Source: Halochromatium sp.
GTDB lineage: Bacteria; Pseudomonadota; Gammaproteobacteria; Chromatiales; Chromatiaceae
DNA length: 64,000 bases
NCBI GenBank assembly: GCA_010912705.1
Contig: POWB01000015.1
Coordinates: 1 to 64,000, forward strand
Direction of reading: 5' to 3'
The stretch's first letter is position 1. Each line of letters begins with the position of its first letter. The translations under genes and the position numbers were made by a program. Shown piece by piece: positions 45,427-58,118 of this stretch. The notes below the pieces were generated by a model. That model worked only from the letters and a program-made list of their open reading frames with translations, did not search any database and was not told where the DNA came from.

Positions 45427-46395
45427 TCAGCGGACCACTAATATTGGCTTCTTGATGCCCAGCGCTGCAAGCCGTCGACCGAGCGCATCGGCATCGGACC
45501 TTGTGCGCACTGGGCCAACCTGAACCTTGTACAGGGGCGTCAACGCTGTATCCACTGCCGCAGCTCGAACCAGTACCGGCTCTTCGACACGTTGGGTCAG
45601 TTGGCTCTTCAGCTGTTCTGCATTGCCGAGACTACCAAAGGCACCAACTTGAACAAAGATGGGTCGCCCATTGATCGCCGTTGGAGAGGAGCGAGCCGCT
45701 GGCGACGAGGCTGAGGTTGCAACCTGCTGAGGTCTGGATGCCGGACTGTCGCCACTCGCGACGCTGGAGGGACCACCGCCAGCGGTCAGCCCCCATGCGT
45801 TTTCACTAACATCAACCGAGGCCAGTCGTAATAGCTTCTTGGCATCCTTGCCGTGATCGCGCGGATCGATTGAGCGCACTTCAACATGCGCAGTACCGGT
45901 CGTCACCATATCCAGGCGCTGTGCCGCCGCATAGGAGAGGTCGATGATGCGATTACCGACAAAAGGGCCACGGTCATTCACCTTGACCACCGCGCTGCGA
46001 CCGTTCTCCAGATTGGTGACTAGTGCATAGGTGGGCAATGGCAAGGTCTTGTGCGCGGCAGTCATCCGATGCATGTCATAGCGCTCACCGCTTGAGGTCT
46101 TGCGGCCATGAAACTTCTTGCCATACCAAGAGGCCAAACCGCGCTCGATATGATTGCGGCTGCTGCCCTTGGTGTAGTAGCGCTTGCCCAAGACGACATA
46201 AGATTGCATATTGCCGTAGCGCGATTTCGGCTCAGCTTTAGGAATCACGTCCACCGCAAGATTAACCGCCTTGGTGTCAGAGGTATTAGGGGTGCTGCCA
46301 CAACCGGCCACTGCGAGCAACAGCCCCAAGATCAAAGCCAGTTTCAGTGGCTCCGACGATGGGCGCAGGCATCTCAACCGGGTTGTCATTGGCAT
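45427..46395 (-). CDS. rlpA: RlpA septal ring lytic transglycosylase
   Basis: A 322-residue outer-membrane lipoprotein (lipobox AVAGC at about residue 32). The double-psi beta barrel has GLASWYGKKFHGRKTSSGER with the catalytic Glu and NLENGRSAVVKVNDRGPFVG with the Asp. The C-terminal 75 residues form a SPOR domain (PIFVQVGAFGSLGNAEQL) that binds denuded septal glycan. It starts 2 bp after the mltB stop. Confidence 0.94.
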   Translation of the reverse strand: MPMTTRLRCLRPSSEPLKLALILGLLLAVAGCGSTPNTSDTKAVNLAVDVIPKAEPKSRYGNMQSYVVLGKRYYTKGSSRNHIERGLASWYGKKFHGRKTSSGERYDMHRMTAAHKTLPLPTYALVTNLENGRSAVVKVNDRGPFVGNRIIDLSYAAAQRLDMVTTGTAHVEVRSIDPRDHGKDAKKLLRLASVDVSENAWGLTAGGGPSSVASGDSPASRPQQVATSASSPAARSSPTAINGRPIFVQVGAFGSLGNAEQLKSQLTQRVEEPVLVRAAAVDTALTPLYKVQVGPVRTRSDADALGRRLAALGIKKPILVVR

Positions 46396-46396
46396 C

Positions 46397-47425
46397 TCAG
46401 TCCCCCGGATAAGGCGCTGTTGGGACTATCGCCCGGCTCAGCTCGAGTGCGGCGAGCGCATACAGATTGCTATGGTTGTAGCGGGTGATGACGTAGAAAT
46501 TATCTAGCGTGACCCAGTATTCAGATCCATCGCCATCGAGCTTAATCAATGCCGCTCGCGCATCTGGCTGGAGCCGCTGTGCTGGCACCACCCCTGCGGC
46601 CTCTAACTGCGCCACACTGAGGCTTGGTGGCAAGGGTCGCTTACCGCCCACCTCGATCCCAGGTCCGAGTGGGCCGGTCAAGGTCGCGGCGGCGGCGATC
46701 GGCTGTCCCCGCTGCCAGCCATGCTGTGCGAGGTAGGCGCCGACACTGCCGATCACATCGGCATCGCTCTCCCACAGATTGCGATGGCCATCTCCATCGA
46801 AATCGACGGCATAGGCACGATAGCTCGATGGGATGAACTGCGGCTTACCAACCGCGCCAGCATAGGAGCCAAGCACAGTTGCAGGATCGACCGACTCCTC
46901 GCGCGCCAGCAACAGAAATTCCTTGAGCTCCTTGCGGAAGAAGTCCGCCCGCCGCGGATAGGCAAAGCCGAGCGTGCTCAGCGCATCAAGCACAGAATGG
47001 CTGCCAAGGGTGCCGCCATAATTGGTCTCGATACCGATGATCGCAGTGATGACCGCTGCCGGCACGCCATAGGCGGCCTCGGCCTGAGCCAGGAGTACCT
47101 GATGCTCAGCAAGGAAGCGCCGACCACCATTGATGCGCTCCGGCGTCACGAATAGGGCCCGATAAACGCCCCAGGGCTTCGCCTCATAGGGTCGATTCAT
47201 CGCATCGACGATCACTTGCTGATAGTCTGCACCAGCCATCAAGGCCGCCAGTTCGGCCGCTTCAAAGTCATGCTCATCGACCATCTCGGCGACGAAACGC
47301 TCGCGCTCAGTGTAGAAGCGCGCCGGCGCAGTATCCGCAAGCGCTGGCGTCAGCGGCCCGAGCAGCAGGGCCACCAGGGTAGATAGCGCGGCAGAAGGCC
47401 AGGGGATGCATTGTCGAATTGACAT
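46397..47425 (-). CDS. mltB: lytic murein transglycosylase B
   Basis: A 342-residue enzyme with a signal peptide (ending LADT) but no lipobox, so probably soluble periplasmic rather than a lipoprotein. The catalytic Glu is in TAIIGIETNYGGTLGSHSVL, and AGAVGKPQFIPSSYRAYAVD plus GDGHRNLWESDADVIGSVGA are family signatures. It lies between rodA and rlpA. Confidence 0.94.
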   Translation of the reverse strand: MSIRQCIPWPSAALSTLVALLLGPLTPALADTAPARFYTERERFVAEMVDEHDFEAAELAALMAGADYQQVIVDAMNRPYEAKPWGVYRALFVTPERINGGRRFLAEHQVLLAQAEAAYGVPAAVITAIIGIETNYGGTLGSHSVLDALSTLGFAYPRRADFFRKELKEFLLLAREESVDPATVLGSYAGAVGKPQFIPSSYRAYAVDFDGDGHRNLWESDADVIGSVGAYLAQHGWQRGQPIAAAATLTGPLGPGIEVGGKRPLPPSLSVAQLEAAGVVPAQRLQPDARAALIKLDGDGSEYWVTLDNFYVITRYNHSNLYALAALELSRAIVPTAPYPGD

Positions 47426-47475
47426 TCAAAAACCGCCCATCAGTCATCGAAACTGGCTTAAGTATAGGCTGGAGA

Positions 47476-48612
47476 TCACTCTCTTTGAAGCGATTTCCGC
47501 TGCGTATGCACCGCCATCAAAATCCCGAACCCGAGCATCAGCGTGACCAATGAGGTACCGCCATAGCTAATCAGCGGCAACGGCACCCCAACCACCGGCA
47601 GCAGCCCGGTCACCATCCCCATGTTCACAAACAGATAGACGAAGAACACCATAGTGACGGAGCCGGCTAAGAGCCGACTATAGGCATCCGAGGCCTGCAC
47701 AGCAATGATCAACCCGCGTAGGATCACTGCCAGGTAGAGCAGCATCAGCGCCAGGATACCGAAGAGACCAAGCTCCTCACCGATAACCGCGAAGATAAAG
47801 TCGGTCGAGCGCTCCGGTAAAAACTCCAGCTGCGACTGAGTACCTTGTAGCCAACCCTTGCCATAGAGACCGCCGGAGCCGATCGCAATCTGCGATTGGA
47901 TAATGTGATAGCCCGCCCCCAAAGGGTCTGAGCCAGGATCGAGAAAGGTCAGCACGCGCTGGCGTTGATAGTCATGCATCAGCGACCAGAGCAGTGGCGC
48001 TGCGGCAGCGGCGAGCGCGGCCAAGCCCAGGATCAACCGCCAGCGCAGACCCGCGAGAAACAGCGTCGCCAAGCCAGCACTCGCCACCAGCAGTGCGGTT
48101 CCGAGGTCGGGCTGCTTGGCGATCATCAAAACCGGCAGCGCAATCAAGATGCTCGCTAACAGGATATCGAGCAGCCGAGGCGGTAGCGGGCGCAGCGACA
48201 GATACCAGGCCAGCATCATCGGCAAGGCTAGCTTCAGTACCTCCGATGGCTGAAACCTCAGTATCCCTAGATCTAGCCAGCGCTGGGCGCCCTTGCTCTG
48301 CTCGCCAAACAATAAGACTGCGGCCAGCAGCCCCAGACCAAGCAGATAGAGCGGTGCCGACCACTGCCGTAGCAACGCCGGCGACAACTGCGCAATCGCG
48401 ATCATCAACAGTAGGGCCAAGCCCAACCGGATCGCTTGGCGTTCAACCTGCACCACAGACTGACCGGACGCGCTATAGAGCATCAGCAGGCCAAACGCGG
48501 AGAGCAGTAGTAAGAACAGCAGCAGCGGTAGATCGAGATGCAGCCGAGCCGCCAAGCCTCGCTCCTGGACATCGCGACCAGCATCGATCTCGAGCTTGCT
48601 GAGCTTAGCCAT
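47476..48612 (-). CDS. rodA: rod-shape SEDS glycosyltransferase RodA
   Basis: A 378-residue polytopic protein (about ten membrane helices) that polymerises lipid II during elongation with PBP2. Motifs include GAQRWLDLGILRFQPSEVLK (catalytic-loop region), KQPDLGTALLV and GVPLPLISYGGTSLVTLMLG. It starts 15 bp after mrdA. Confidence 0.95.
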   Translation of the reverse strand: MAKLSKLEIDAGRDVQERGLAARLHLDLPLLLFLLLLSAFGLLMLYSASGQSVVQVERQAIRLGLALLLMIAIAQLSPALLRQWSAPLYLLGLGLLAAVLLFGEQSKGAQRWLDLGILRFQPSEVLKLALPMMLAWYLSLRPLPPRLLDILLASILIALPVLMIAKQPDLGTALLVASAGLATLFLAGLRWRLILGLAALAAAAAPLLWSLMHDYQRQRVLTFLDPGSDPLGAGYHIIQSQIAIGSGGLYGKGWLQGTQSQLEFLPERSTDFIFAVIGEELGLFGILALMLLYLAVILRGLIIAVQASDAYSRLLAGSVTMVFFVYLFVNMGMVTGLLPVVGVPLPLISYGGTSLVTLMLGFGILMAVHTQRKSLQRE

Positions 48613-48627
48613 TGACGCTGACCATCA

Positions 48628-50508
48628 TCAGTGACTGCCCGTCGCAGCCACATCCAAGGGTACCGTCACGCGCTGATCGAGCAGCCAGCTATCCATCACC
48701 GCGCGCGCGATCGGCGCCGCCGTAGCACCACCATGGCCGCCATTCTCAACGATGACGGCGACCGCGATACGCGGCGCCTCGATGGGCGCAAAACCGACGA
48801 ACAAGGCATGGTCGCGCATGCGCTCGGCCACCTCGGCCTCGTTATAGGACTCGTTCTGACCGACCGTGAACACCTGTGAGGTCCCGGTCTTGCCCGCAAT
48901 GCGATAGGCATCGTTGCGGATGCGACGCGCGGTCCCACGCCGTCCCTCGACCACGTTGGACATGGCATCGATGATGGTCTGCCAGTGGGCTGGGTCCTGA
49001 TCGGGGATCGGCCGCCGCTTGGCCTGAGTCAGCTCCAGGGGGGCGCCGAGGCTGGCCCGGGTCGCACGCACCAGCCGCGGCTGGATGAAGGTGCCGCCAT
49101 TGGCAATGGCTGCCGTAGCCGCTGCGAGCTGCAATGGCGTGGCGAGAAAGGCACCTTGCCCAATACCAACGATGAGCGTCTCGCCGGGGAACCATGGGCG
49201 ATTGCGCACACGTCGCTTCCACTCCGGCGAGGGCAGCAGCCCGCCTAGCTCACCGGCAATATCGGCGCCGGTTGGGCGGCCAAAATTGAACTCGGCCAGG
49301 AGATCGTCCAGACGCTCGATCCCCATATCGTTGGCAAGCCGATAGAAGTAGACGTCGCAAGATTGGACGATGGCATCCTCCATCGCCAGGCTGCCATGCC
49401 CACCTCGCCGCCAACAACGGTAGTGGTATGAATGCCCTGGCAACTGATAATAGCCACCGCAGAACTTACTCTGGGTAGCAGTGGTGACGCCGGTTGCAAG
49501 TCCGGCGAGACCGATGAAGGGCTTGATGGTCGACCCCGGTGGATACTGCCCGCGCACGGCACGATCATAGAGTGGCCGATCGATATCATCGCGCAATGCC
49601 GCATAGTCCCTAAAGCCAATGCCTCCGACAAAGGGGTTGGGGTCATAGCGCGGCGAGCTGACCATCGCCAGCACACCACCAGTCTCAGGCTCGATGGCAA
49701 CCACTGCACCACGACGATCGCCTAGCGCCGCGGCTGCATCACGCTGCAGATCCATATCCAGAAAGAGATGCAGATCGCGCCCCGGCACCGGCGTCTTTTG
49801 CTCGCGCCGCTCCAGTATCCGCCCGCGCGCATTGACCACCGCCTGCTGGTAGCCGACGTGGCCATGCAGCCATTCCTCATGGTATTTCTCGACCCCGACC
49901 TTGCCGATGTGGGAGCTACCGGCATAGTCGGAGCGGTCGATGCGCTCGAGCTCCTGCTCGTTGATACGCCCGACATAGCCGACCAGATGTGCAGTATAGG
50001 AACCCTCGGGGTAAAAGCGCGACAGCTCGGCGGCGATCTCGACCCCGGGAAAGCGATGGCTCTGCACCGCGAACCGCGCGCGCTCGGCCTGATTGAGATC
50101 GAGCCTAATCGGTACGCCTTCAAAGCGCCGGCGTTGTGGCAACAGCCGCTCAAAACGCTCGAGATCAAGCGCCGAGATCGGCACCAGCTCAGACAAGGCC
50201 GCAATGGTCGCCTCGAGATCCTCAATCTTTTCTGGCTCGATGGTCAGCGCATAAGAAGGCACATTATCCGCCAGTAGCACGCCGTTACGATCGTAGATCA
50301 GCCCACGCGTTGGCGGCATCGGTTGGATCTTGATGCGGTTGTCATTGGAGAGTGTCGTGAAGTGATCATGCCGGACGACCTGCAAATGGTACAACCGTAC
50401 CGCAATCAGCAGCAGGCCAAGCAGCACTAAGAGTGCCAAGAAGATCCCGCGCGCACGAAACAGGCGCTTCTCTCCGCGACGGTCTTCAAACATCTCTCCT
50501 AGCATCAT
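48628..50508 (-). CDS. mrdA: penicillin-binding protein 2 (MrdA)
   Basis: The elongation transpeptidase, 626 residues. One N-terminal membrane helix (about 22-42) is followed by the pedestal domain (MPPTRGLIYDRNGVLLADNV) and the transpeptidase domain with STIK in YPPGSTIKPFIGLAGL, SCDVYFY (SxN variant) and KTGTSQVF. It forms the elongasome with RodA and MreBCD, all encoded here. Confidence 0.95.
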   Translation of the reverse strand: MMLGEMFEDRRGEKRLFRARGIFLALLVLLGLLLIAVRLYHLQVVRHDHFTTLSNDNRIKIQPMPPTRGLIYDRNGVLLADNVPSYALTIEPEKIEDLEATIAALSELVPISALDLERFERLLPQRRRFEGVPIRLDLNQAERARFAVQSHRFPGVEIAAELSRFYPEGSYTAHLVGYVGRINEQELERIDRSDYAGSSHIGKVGVEKYHEEWLHGHVGYQQAVVNARGRILERREQKTPVPGRDLHLFLDMDLQRDAAAALGDRRGAVVAIEPETGGVLAMVSSPRYDPNPFVGGIGFRDYAALRDDIDRPLYDRAVRGQYPPGSTIKPFIGLAGLATGVTTATQSKFCGGYYQLPGHSYHYRCWRRGGHGSLAMEDAIVQSCDVYFYRLANDMGIERLDDLLAEFNFGRPTGADIAGELGGLLPSPEWKRRVRNRPWFPGETLIVGIGQGAFLATPLQLAAATAAIANGGTFIQPRLVRATRASLGAPLELTQAKRRPIPDQDPAHWQTIIDAMSNVVEGRRGTARRIRNDAYRIAGKTGTSQVFTVGQNESYNEAEVAERMRDHALFVGFAPIEAPRIAVAVIVENGGHGGATAAPIARAVMDSWLLDQRVTVPLDVAATGSH

Positions 50509-50631
50509 CGCGACTCAGCAAGGGTCATCTGCATGGCACATCGTCCATCGGAAGAGGAAGCGCTCGAGACGCGGAGGCTCATGGCGCGTCGCCACCGGGA
50601 CATGCAGCGATTGTCTCATGGTCAGAGACCT

Positions 50632-51113
50632 TCAAACCAGCCACGGGGAAAACCGCAACCGATCAAGCAGGTAGCTCAGCCAAGGCCAGAGCAGAAGGCC
50701 AACTAAGGTCGGCAGCCAATAGGCCAGTGTTGGCGTTGGCTGACCTGTCGCGCCCAAGATCCAAAACGAGAGTAGCCGCTCGATCAAGAGCAGCAGCCAA
50801 ACCGCCACCGCTTGCTGCCAGAGCGGGAAGGCGCGAATGCGCCGATGCAGCTCTCCAACCAGATAGGCAATCACCGAGAACGACAGCGCATGCTCTCCGA
50901 GCAGCGCACCCGAGATCACATCCTGCGCGATCCCTAATGCAAAGCCAGAAAAGATCCCAAACCGGGTTGGCCACCTCAGACACCAGTAGATCAGTATCAG
51001 CGTCACCCACTGTGGTTGGTAATCACTGGCCCAGTTCGGCATTGGCAGGATACTGAGTATCAGAGCTAAGACCAGCGTCAACATGACGAACAGGCCACCG
51101 CGTGAGAAGACAC

Positions 51114-51117
<4 letters not shown>
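50632..51117 (-). CDS. mreD: rod-shape protein MreD
   Basis: A 161-residue membrane protein with about five helices (TLVLALILSILPMPNWASDY at the start; FSGFALGIAQDVISGALLGE, a family hallmark). It links MreC to the elongation synthases. It overlaps mreC by 4 bp. The 123-bp gap to mrdA contains nothing recognisable. Confidence 0.92.
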
Positions 51118-53143
<2,026 letters not shown>

Positions 53144-53496
53144 TTATCAGCCGCATCGCACCGGCAATGGCGCGTGGACCTGAGGCACCGCTGAACGGGC
53201 GGCGCCGGATGGTTGCAAAAGGGTCAATGAGGGGAAATCCCAGCGCAAACGCCGAGCAGATCGCATCCGTTACCAAGCCCCAGAGCGCACATCTTCCATC
53301 GGGTTGGCACCCCGCCTAGAGCGCACTCGATCGCCACAACGCGACCTTGAGCGGGACAAGGTCTGTTCTTGTCGAAGATTTCCACGAACGAAATCCTGAT
53401 TAATCTAGCAATGCATTCCCTGCCGAGCAAGCGGTTCATCCATACGCGAAGGAGCAGAATCCCCAGACGAGCCTCATGAACCTGCACCAGCGAGCT

Positions 53497-53614
53497 ATCA
53501 GGTATACGTCGCGCGCACCAACGCCCGCAGCCGCCTCCTTGATAGCACGTCGCTCGACTTGGGTCGAGCCGCAGGGCACACTGATCAGCACGCGAGGGCT
53601 GGGGCGGATCATGC
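53497..53614 (-). pseudogene. internal mreB fragment
   Basis: The minus strand reads [20 protein letters not shown], then [19 protein letters not shown], closely matching MreB residues about 103-142 ([20 protein letters not shown]). Homology stops abruptly on both sides. Base and residue differences from the local mreB are many, so it may come from a second mreB paralogue. The rest of the 53126-53762 gap has no recognisable gene. Confidence 0.85.
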
Positions 53615-53762
53615 AACGCATTCCCAACCGGGCAAGCTGCACGTCAGCTCTGATGGAACCGAATCTCAGCCCAACCTCTGCGCGACGATCACGGCTTGTG
53701 GTAATTTGACGCGGATATCTAAACTCAAGCCTTCCCGGCCTCAACTCGGCAACTTTGCAAAC

Positions 53763-54050
53763 ATGGCCCTCGATACCAGCGACGTCGCCAAGATCGCGCA
53801 CCTCGCAAGGCTCTCCATTGACGACGGCGAGCTTGATCACTTCAGCACCGAACTCAGCAATATTCTCGACTTAGTCGAGCAGATGAATGCCATTGATACC
53901 AGTGGCGTCGAGCCCATGGCGCACCCACTGCACATGGCACAACGGCTGCGCTCAGACCAAGTCACCGAGATGAATCACCGCGACCGCTTCCAGCAGATCG
54001 CGCCGCAGACCGAGGACGGTCTCTACCTGGTCCCAAAGGTGATCGAGTGA
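53763..54050 (+). CDS. gatC: Asp-tRNA(Asn)/Glu-tRNA(Gln) amidotransferase subunit C
   Basis: A 95-residue GatC from ATG 53763: [40 protein letters not shown] and [16 protein letters not shown] are family signatures. It stabilises GatA-GatB. The stop overlaps gatA by 4 bp. Confidence 0.93.
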   Translation: MALDTSDVAKIAHLARLSIDDGELDHFSTELSNILDLVEQMNAIDTSGVEPMAHPLHMAQRLRSDQVTEMNHRDRFQQIAPQTEDGLYLVPKVIE

Positions 54051-55513
54051 GCCCCATACACGACCAATCGATCAGCGCACTGAGTGCTGCGCTCCAGGCC
54101 GGTGAGTTCTCTGCACGCGAGCTCACCGAGCACTACCTCGGACGCATCGAGCAGTTCAACGGTCCAATCAATGCCTATATCAGCGTCACTGCGAAGCTGG
54201 CATTAACCGCTGCCGAGCAGGCCGATGAGCGGCTCGCCGCGGGCCATGCCGGGCCGCTGACCGGTATCCCGATCGCCCATAAGGATATCTTTTGCACCAA
54301 TGGGGTCAAGACAAGCTGCGGCTCGCGCATGCTCGACAACTTCGTCGCCCCCTATGACGCCACCGTCGTTGAGCGCCTGCAAGCCGCTGGCATGCCGATG
54401 CTCGGCAAGACCAACATGGATGAGTTCGCGATGGGCTCCTCGAATGAGACCAGCTTCTATGGGCCAGTGCGCAACCCCTGGGACATGGAACGGGTTCCCG
54501 GCGGCTCCTCGGGCGGCTCAGCCGCAGCGGTTGCCGCCGGACTCTGCGTCGCGGCCACCGGCACCGACACCGGCGGCTCGATCCGCCAGCCGGCCGCCTT
54601 CTGTGGCGTCACCGGCATCAAGCCCACCTACGGCCGCTGCTCGCGCTGGGGTATGATCGCCTTCGCCTCGAGCCTGGATCAGGCCGGCGTCTTCGCCCGC
54701 AGTGCCGCCGATGCCGCCTTGGTGCTACAAGCGATGGCGGGCTTCGACGAGCGCGATTCAACCAGCGCCAATGCGCCAGTACCTGACTACGCCACCCAGC
54801 TCGACGACAGCATCGACGGGCTCAGGATTGGCCTGCCCAAAGAATACTTCGGTGCCGGTCTCGATCCCGGCGTCGCCACCTCGGTTGAAGCCGCGATCAA
54901 GGAATACGAGGCGCTCGGCGCCAGCGTCCACGAGATCAGCCTGCCGAACGCGCCGCTGTCGGTGCCGGTCTACTACGTGGTGGCGCCGGCCGAATGCTCA
55001 TCCAACCTCGCCAGATTCGACGGCGTGCGCTATGGCCATCGTTGCGAGTCGGCGCAGGATCTAGAAGACCTCTACAAGCGCAGTCGTGGCGAAGGCTTCG
55101 GTACCGAGGTCAAGCGCCGCATCATGATCGGCACCTACGTACTCTCAGCCGGCTACTACGATGCCTATTACCTTAAAGCGCAACAGCTGCGGCATCTGAT
55201 CAGCGACGACTTCCGCCGCGCCTTCGAGCAGGTCGATGTGATCATGGGTCCTACCACCCCGAGCACGGCCTTCGCGCTTGGCGCCAAAGCCAATGATCCG
55301 GTCGCGATGTATCTGAACGACATCTATACCATCGCTACCAATCTGGCTGGCTTACCAGGCCTATCGATCCCAGTCGCACCTGCTGATGGCATGCCTGTCG
55401 GGCTACAGCTGATCGGTGACGTCTTCCAAGAAGGACGGCTGCTCAACATTGCCCACCGACTGCAGCAGGCGACCGATTGGCATCGCATGGCGCCACGCCT
55501 GACCCTCGCCTGA
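54047..55513 (+). CDS. gatA: Asp-tRNA(Asn)/Glu-tRNA(Gln) amidotransferase subunit A
   Basis: A 488-residue amidase that releases ammonia from glutamine. The Ser-cisSer-Lys triad is in [11 protein letters not shown] (Lys), [15 protein letters not shown] (cis-Ser) and [16 protein letters not shown] (nucleophile Ser). It follows gatC with overlap. No gatB follows; the next gene is on the opposite strand, so GatB must be encoded elsewhere if the complex works. Confidence 0.95.
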   Translation: MSPIHDQSISALSAALQAGEFSARELTEHYLGRIEQFNGPINAYISVTAKLALTAAEQADERLAAGHAGPLTGIPIAHKDIFCTNGVKTSCGSRMLDNFVAPYDATVVERLQAAGMPMLGKTNMDEFAMGSSNETSFYGPVRNPWDMERVPGGSSGGSAAAVAAGLCVAATGTDTGGSIRQPAAFCGVTGIKPTYGRCSRWGMIAFASSLDQAGVFARSAADAALVLQAMAGFDERDSTSANAPVPDYATQLDDSIDGLRIGLPKEYFGAGLDPGVATSVEAAIKEYEALGASVHEISLPNAPLSVPVYYVVAPAECSSNLARFDGVRYGHRCESAQDLEDLYKRSRGEGFGTEVKRRIMIGTYVLSAGYYDAYYLKAQQLRHLISDDFRRAFEQVDVIMGPTTPSTAFALGAKANDPVAMYLNDIYTIATNLAGLPGLSIPVAPADGMPVGLQLIGDVFQEGRLLNIAHRLQQATDWHRMAPRLTLA

Positions 55514-55604
55514 GGCTTAGGCTCAAAAACGGCAACTGGCTGCTCCAGACCCTCGGTGTCGTCCTGGTTACCGGCTTGTCGCACAGGCCGGTCGCATCGG
55601 TATG

Positions 55605-57062
55605 TCAAGGCCGAGCAGCCAGCGCGAGCGGCAGCTCGACGCTGGCGCGAAAGCCGCCAAGACTCGGCGAGCGACCGAGCTCAAGACAGCCTTGGTAGAG
55701 GTCAAGGATCTCTTGCACGATCGAAAGGCCGAGGCCATGGCCGTCGACACGCTCGTCGACACGCACCCCGCGCGCACCAATAGCGGCAAGCTCGGCCTCG
55801 CTACAGCCCGGCCCATCATCTTCAACCCAGAAGCGCAGACCCTCTGGACTGGACTCAAGCCGGCAGTAGACCTGGCTGCCCGCCCATTTGCAGGCGTTAT
55901 CGAGCAGATTGCCAAGCAGCTCGAGCATGTCTTCACGGTCGATCGTCAAGGCTGCTGAAAGCCTGTTGTCACAGCGGATACGCAAGCGCTTGTGCGCGTA
56001 CATGCGCTCGAGCAGCTCGATCAGCACCGGCACATCAGCGACGCTATCGAACATCGAGCCAGGCCGCAATCCGCCGGCGATGCGCGCGCGCTTCAGCTCG
56101 CGCTCAACCAATGCCTGCACCCGCTGTACCTGCTCAATACAGCGCTGCCGCTGTGGCTCGATACAACGCTGGCGATGCGTCTTGTCAGCGGGATCATCCA
56201 AGCGCTCGAGCTGCTGCAGCAGCAGGTTGAGCGGCGTCTTCAGCGCATGCGCAAGATTGCCGGCGGCGTTGCGCGAGCGTTGCAGGCGCTGCCCATAGAC
56301 GGCGAGGAGTGCGTTGAACTTGCGCACCAGCGGCAGAATCTCGCGCGGAACCGCTTCAGTAAGCCTCTCCGCCGTGCCTCGCTCAAGCGCATCGATGTCG
56401 TGGTAGATCGGCTGCAATTGACGCAGCGCCCGCCGCACAATGAGCCGTTGCACCAAGAGCATCAGCAAGAGCCCACCGATGGCGAGCCCCGCGAATAGAC
56501 GCTCGAACACCTGCAGCTCAGCCAACAGCGGATTCAGATCCTCAGCAACGGCAATCGTCACAATCGCATCATCGACCCGATAACCGGCACTACGCACCAA
56601 CAGGCGTTGGCCGAGTGGACCTCGCGTCTCCCAATCGAGGATGCGACCAGCCGCTAGCGGCTCGGCCGCAAGGCGCTGATCCCAGAGTGAGCGTGACAGG
56701 CGACGCTCGCCATCAGCGCTGATGACCTCGTAGTAATGACCAGAGAATGGTTGTTGATAGATTGGGGCCTGGTCGCCTCGCTGGGGCTGAATATGCAGCC
56801 ACTGCTGCGACTGCCACTGCGACTGAGCATGAATCGGTGACTGGTGCTGGGATGGCGCTTGTACTTGCCGTGGCGATGAGGGCACCGCATCGGCCTCCCT
56901 TAGGGTGCCAAGCAGAGCCTCGGCATCATGCTGCAGTCGCGATAGCACATAGGCCTCGGTGCTGCGATGCAAGGCCGCGTGACCGAGCCACCAGGCGGTA
57001 CTGATCACCAAGGCCAGGCTGATACCTAGGCCGAGATGCAACTGGGCTTCGAGCGATCTCAC
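55605..57062 (-). CDS. sensor histidine kinase
   Basis: A 485-residue kinase with membrane helices at about 10-28 and 187-207. The periplasmic sensor contains a Gln/Ser-rich tract (about residues 66-97, QSPIHAQSQWQSQQW). H-box: NLAHALKTPLNLLLQQLERL, a PhoQ-like variant; ATPase: NLLDNACKWAGSQVYC and EDDGPGCSEAELAAIGARG, then GLGLSIVQEIL. It follows the response-regulator gene by 87 bp and resembles PhoQ-type kinases; the signal is unknown. Confidence 0.9.
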   Translation of the reverse strand: MRSLEAQLHLGLGISLALVISTAWWLGHAALHRSTEAYVLSRLQHDAEALLGTLREADAVPSSPRQVQAPSQHQSPIHAQSQWQSQQWLHIQPQRGDQAPIYQQPFSGHYYEVISADGERRLSRSLWDQRLAAEPLAAGRILDWETRGPLGQRLLVRSAGYRVDDAIVTIAVAEDLNPLLAELQVFERLFAGLAIGGLLLMLLVQRLIVRRALRQLQPIYHDIDALERGTAERLTEAVPREILPLVRKFNALLAVYGQRLQRSRNAAGNLAHALKTPLNLLLQQLERLDDPADKTHRQRCIEPQRQRCIEQVQRVQALVERELKRARIAGGLRPGSMFDSVADVPVLIELLERMYAHKRLRIRCDNRLSAALTIDREDMLELLGNLLDNACKWAGSQVYCRLESSPEGLRFWVEDDGPGCSEAELAAIGARGVRVDERVDGHGLGLSIVQEILDLYQGCLELGRSPSLGGFRASVELPLALAARP

Positions 57063-57149
57063 GGAAAGCGATCGCTGTCAGCAGCGGGAACAACAAGATC
57101 CGCAACGGCGATATCCTCCGCAGGAGCAGCGATCACTACAGCAGTGCTT

Positions 57150-57815
57150 TCAGCGCTTTGAGGGAAATACATAACCCTGTCCGCGCTGGGTGCGAACATG
57201 CTCACGTCCAAGCTTCTCACGCAGCCGTCGCACATAGACCTCGATTAGGTTGCTGCCATGCTCGGCATGTTGATCGTAGAGATGCGCGATCAAACGCTCC
57301 TTGGAGAGCACCTTGTCCGGGTTGAGCATGAAGTAACGCAGCAACCGAAACTCAGTGCCGGTCAGTTCGACCTCAACACCATCGGCGCGCACAACGCACT
57401 GATGCTCGTCGTCAAGGCGCAGACCAGCCGCACTGACCTCGGCGCTTGCCTGACCAACAGCACGGCGGATCAACGCCTGCAAACGTGCGATCAGCTCCTG
57501 CACATGAAATGGCTTGCCGAGATAGTCATCGGCGCCCGCCTTGAGTCCATCGACCCGCTCGTGCCAGGCATCCCGCGCGGTGAGCACCAGGACCGGAGTC
57601 CGCACCCCAGTGGCACGCCACTCACGCAGTACCTCAAGCCCAGGCCTCCTCGGCAGCCCTAGGTCAAGAACGATGGCATCATAAGGCTGATCACGACCAA
57701 GGAAAGCACCCTCGATACCATCAAGCGACCAATCCACCGCATAGCCACTGGCCATCAGATCGGCGCGCAGACCGCTGCCTAGTGCGCGATCATCCTCGAT
57801 GAGCAAGAGCCGCAT
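57150..57815 (-). CDS. PhoP/QseB-like response regulator
   Basis: A 221-residue OmpR-family regulator: [14 protein letters not shown], phosphoacceptor Asp51 in [29 protein letters not shown], and a winged-helix domain with [20 protein letters not shown] and [15 protein letters not shown]. It starts 6 bp after the PepSY gene. Together with the kinase and PepSY protein it forms a common proteobacterial cluster. Confidence 0.93.
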   Translation of the reverse strand: MRLLLIEDDRALGSGLRADLMASGYAVDWSLDGIEGAFLGRDQPYDAIVLDLGLPRRPGLEVLREWRATGVRTPVLVLTARDAWHERVDGLKAGADDYLGKPFHVQELIARLQALIRRAVGQASAEVSAAGLRLDDEHQCVVRADGVEVELTGTEFRLLRYFMLNPDKVLSKERLIAHLYDQHAEHGSNLIEVYVRRLREKLGREHVRTQRGQGYVFPSKR

Positions 57816-57821
57816 CGATCC

Positions 57822-58118
57822 TCAGTCCTCATCGCTATGCAGATGGATCAACTGGCCGGTCTTGGCGTCGAATGCGATCGACCAGAGCGCGCCTTCGCCA
57901 TCGAGCATCTCGATCTCATAGCGATAGCGAGGGGGATCATCCTCAGCATGCAGCTCGACCTCGACCGGGATGCCGGACTTCAGCTCCTGCGCGCGAGTCA
58001 GCAGCTGCTCGAGCGGCAGGATGTGCCCCTGCGCCCGCAGACGCCGAGCGAGCGCGACGTCGTCCTCGTCCGCCTCTGCGCTCCCTAGCATCAGCATCGA
58101 CAAAACAAACAGCAGCAT
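57822..58118 (-). CDS. PepSY-domain periplasmic protein
   Basis: From ATG 58118 the protein has 98 residues: a signal peptide (LLFVLSMLMLGSAEA), then PLEQLLTRAQELKSGIPVEV, and YEIEMLDGEGALWSIAFDAK with GQLIHLHSDED, the PepSY pattern. The longer open frame to 58331 has no homology. PepSY proteins encoded beside PhoPQ-like systems are thought to modulate signalling or inhibit proteases. Confidence 0.85.
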   Translation of the reverse strand: MLLFVLSMLMLGSAEADEDDVALARRLRAQGHILPLEQLLTRAQELKSGIPVEVELHAEDDPPRYRYEIEMLDGEGALWSIAFDAKTGQLIHLHSDED

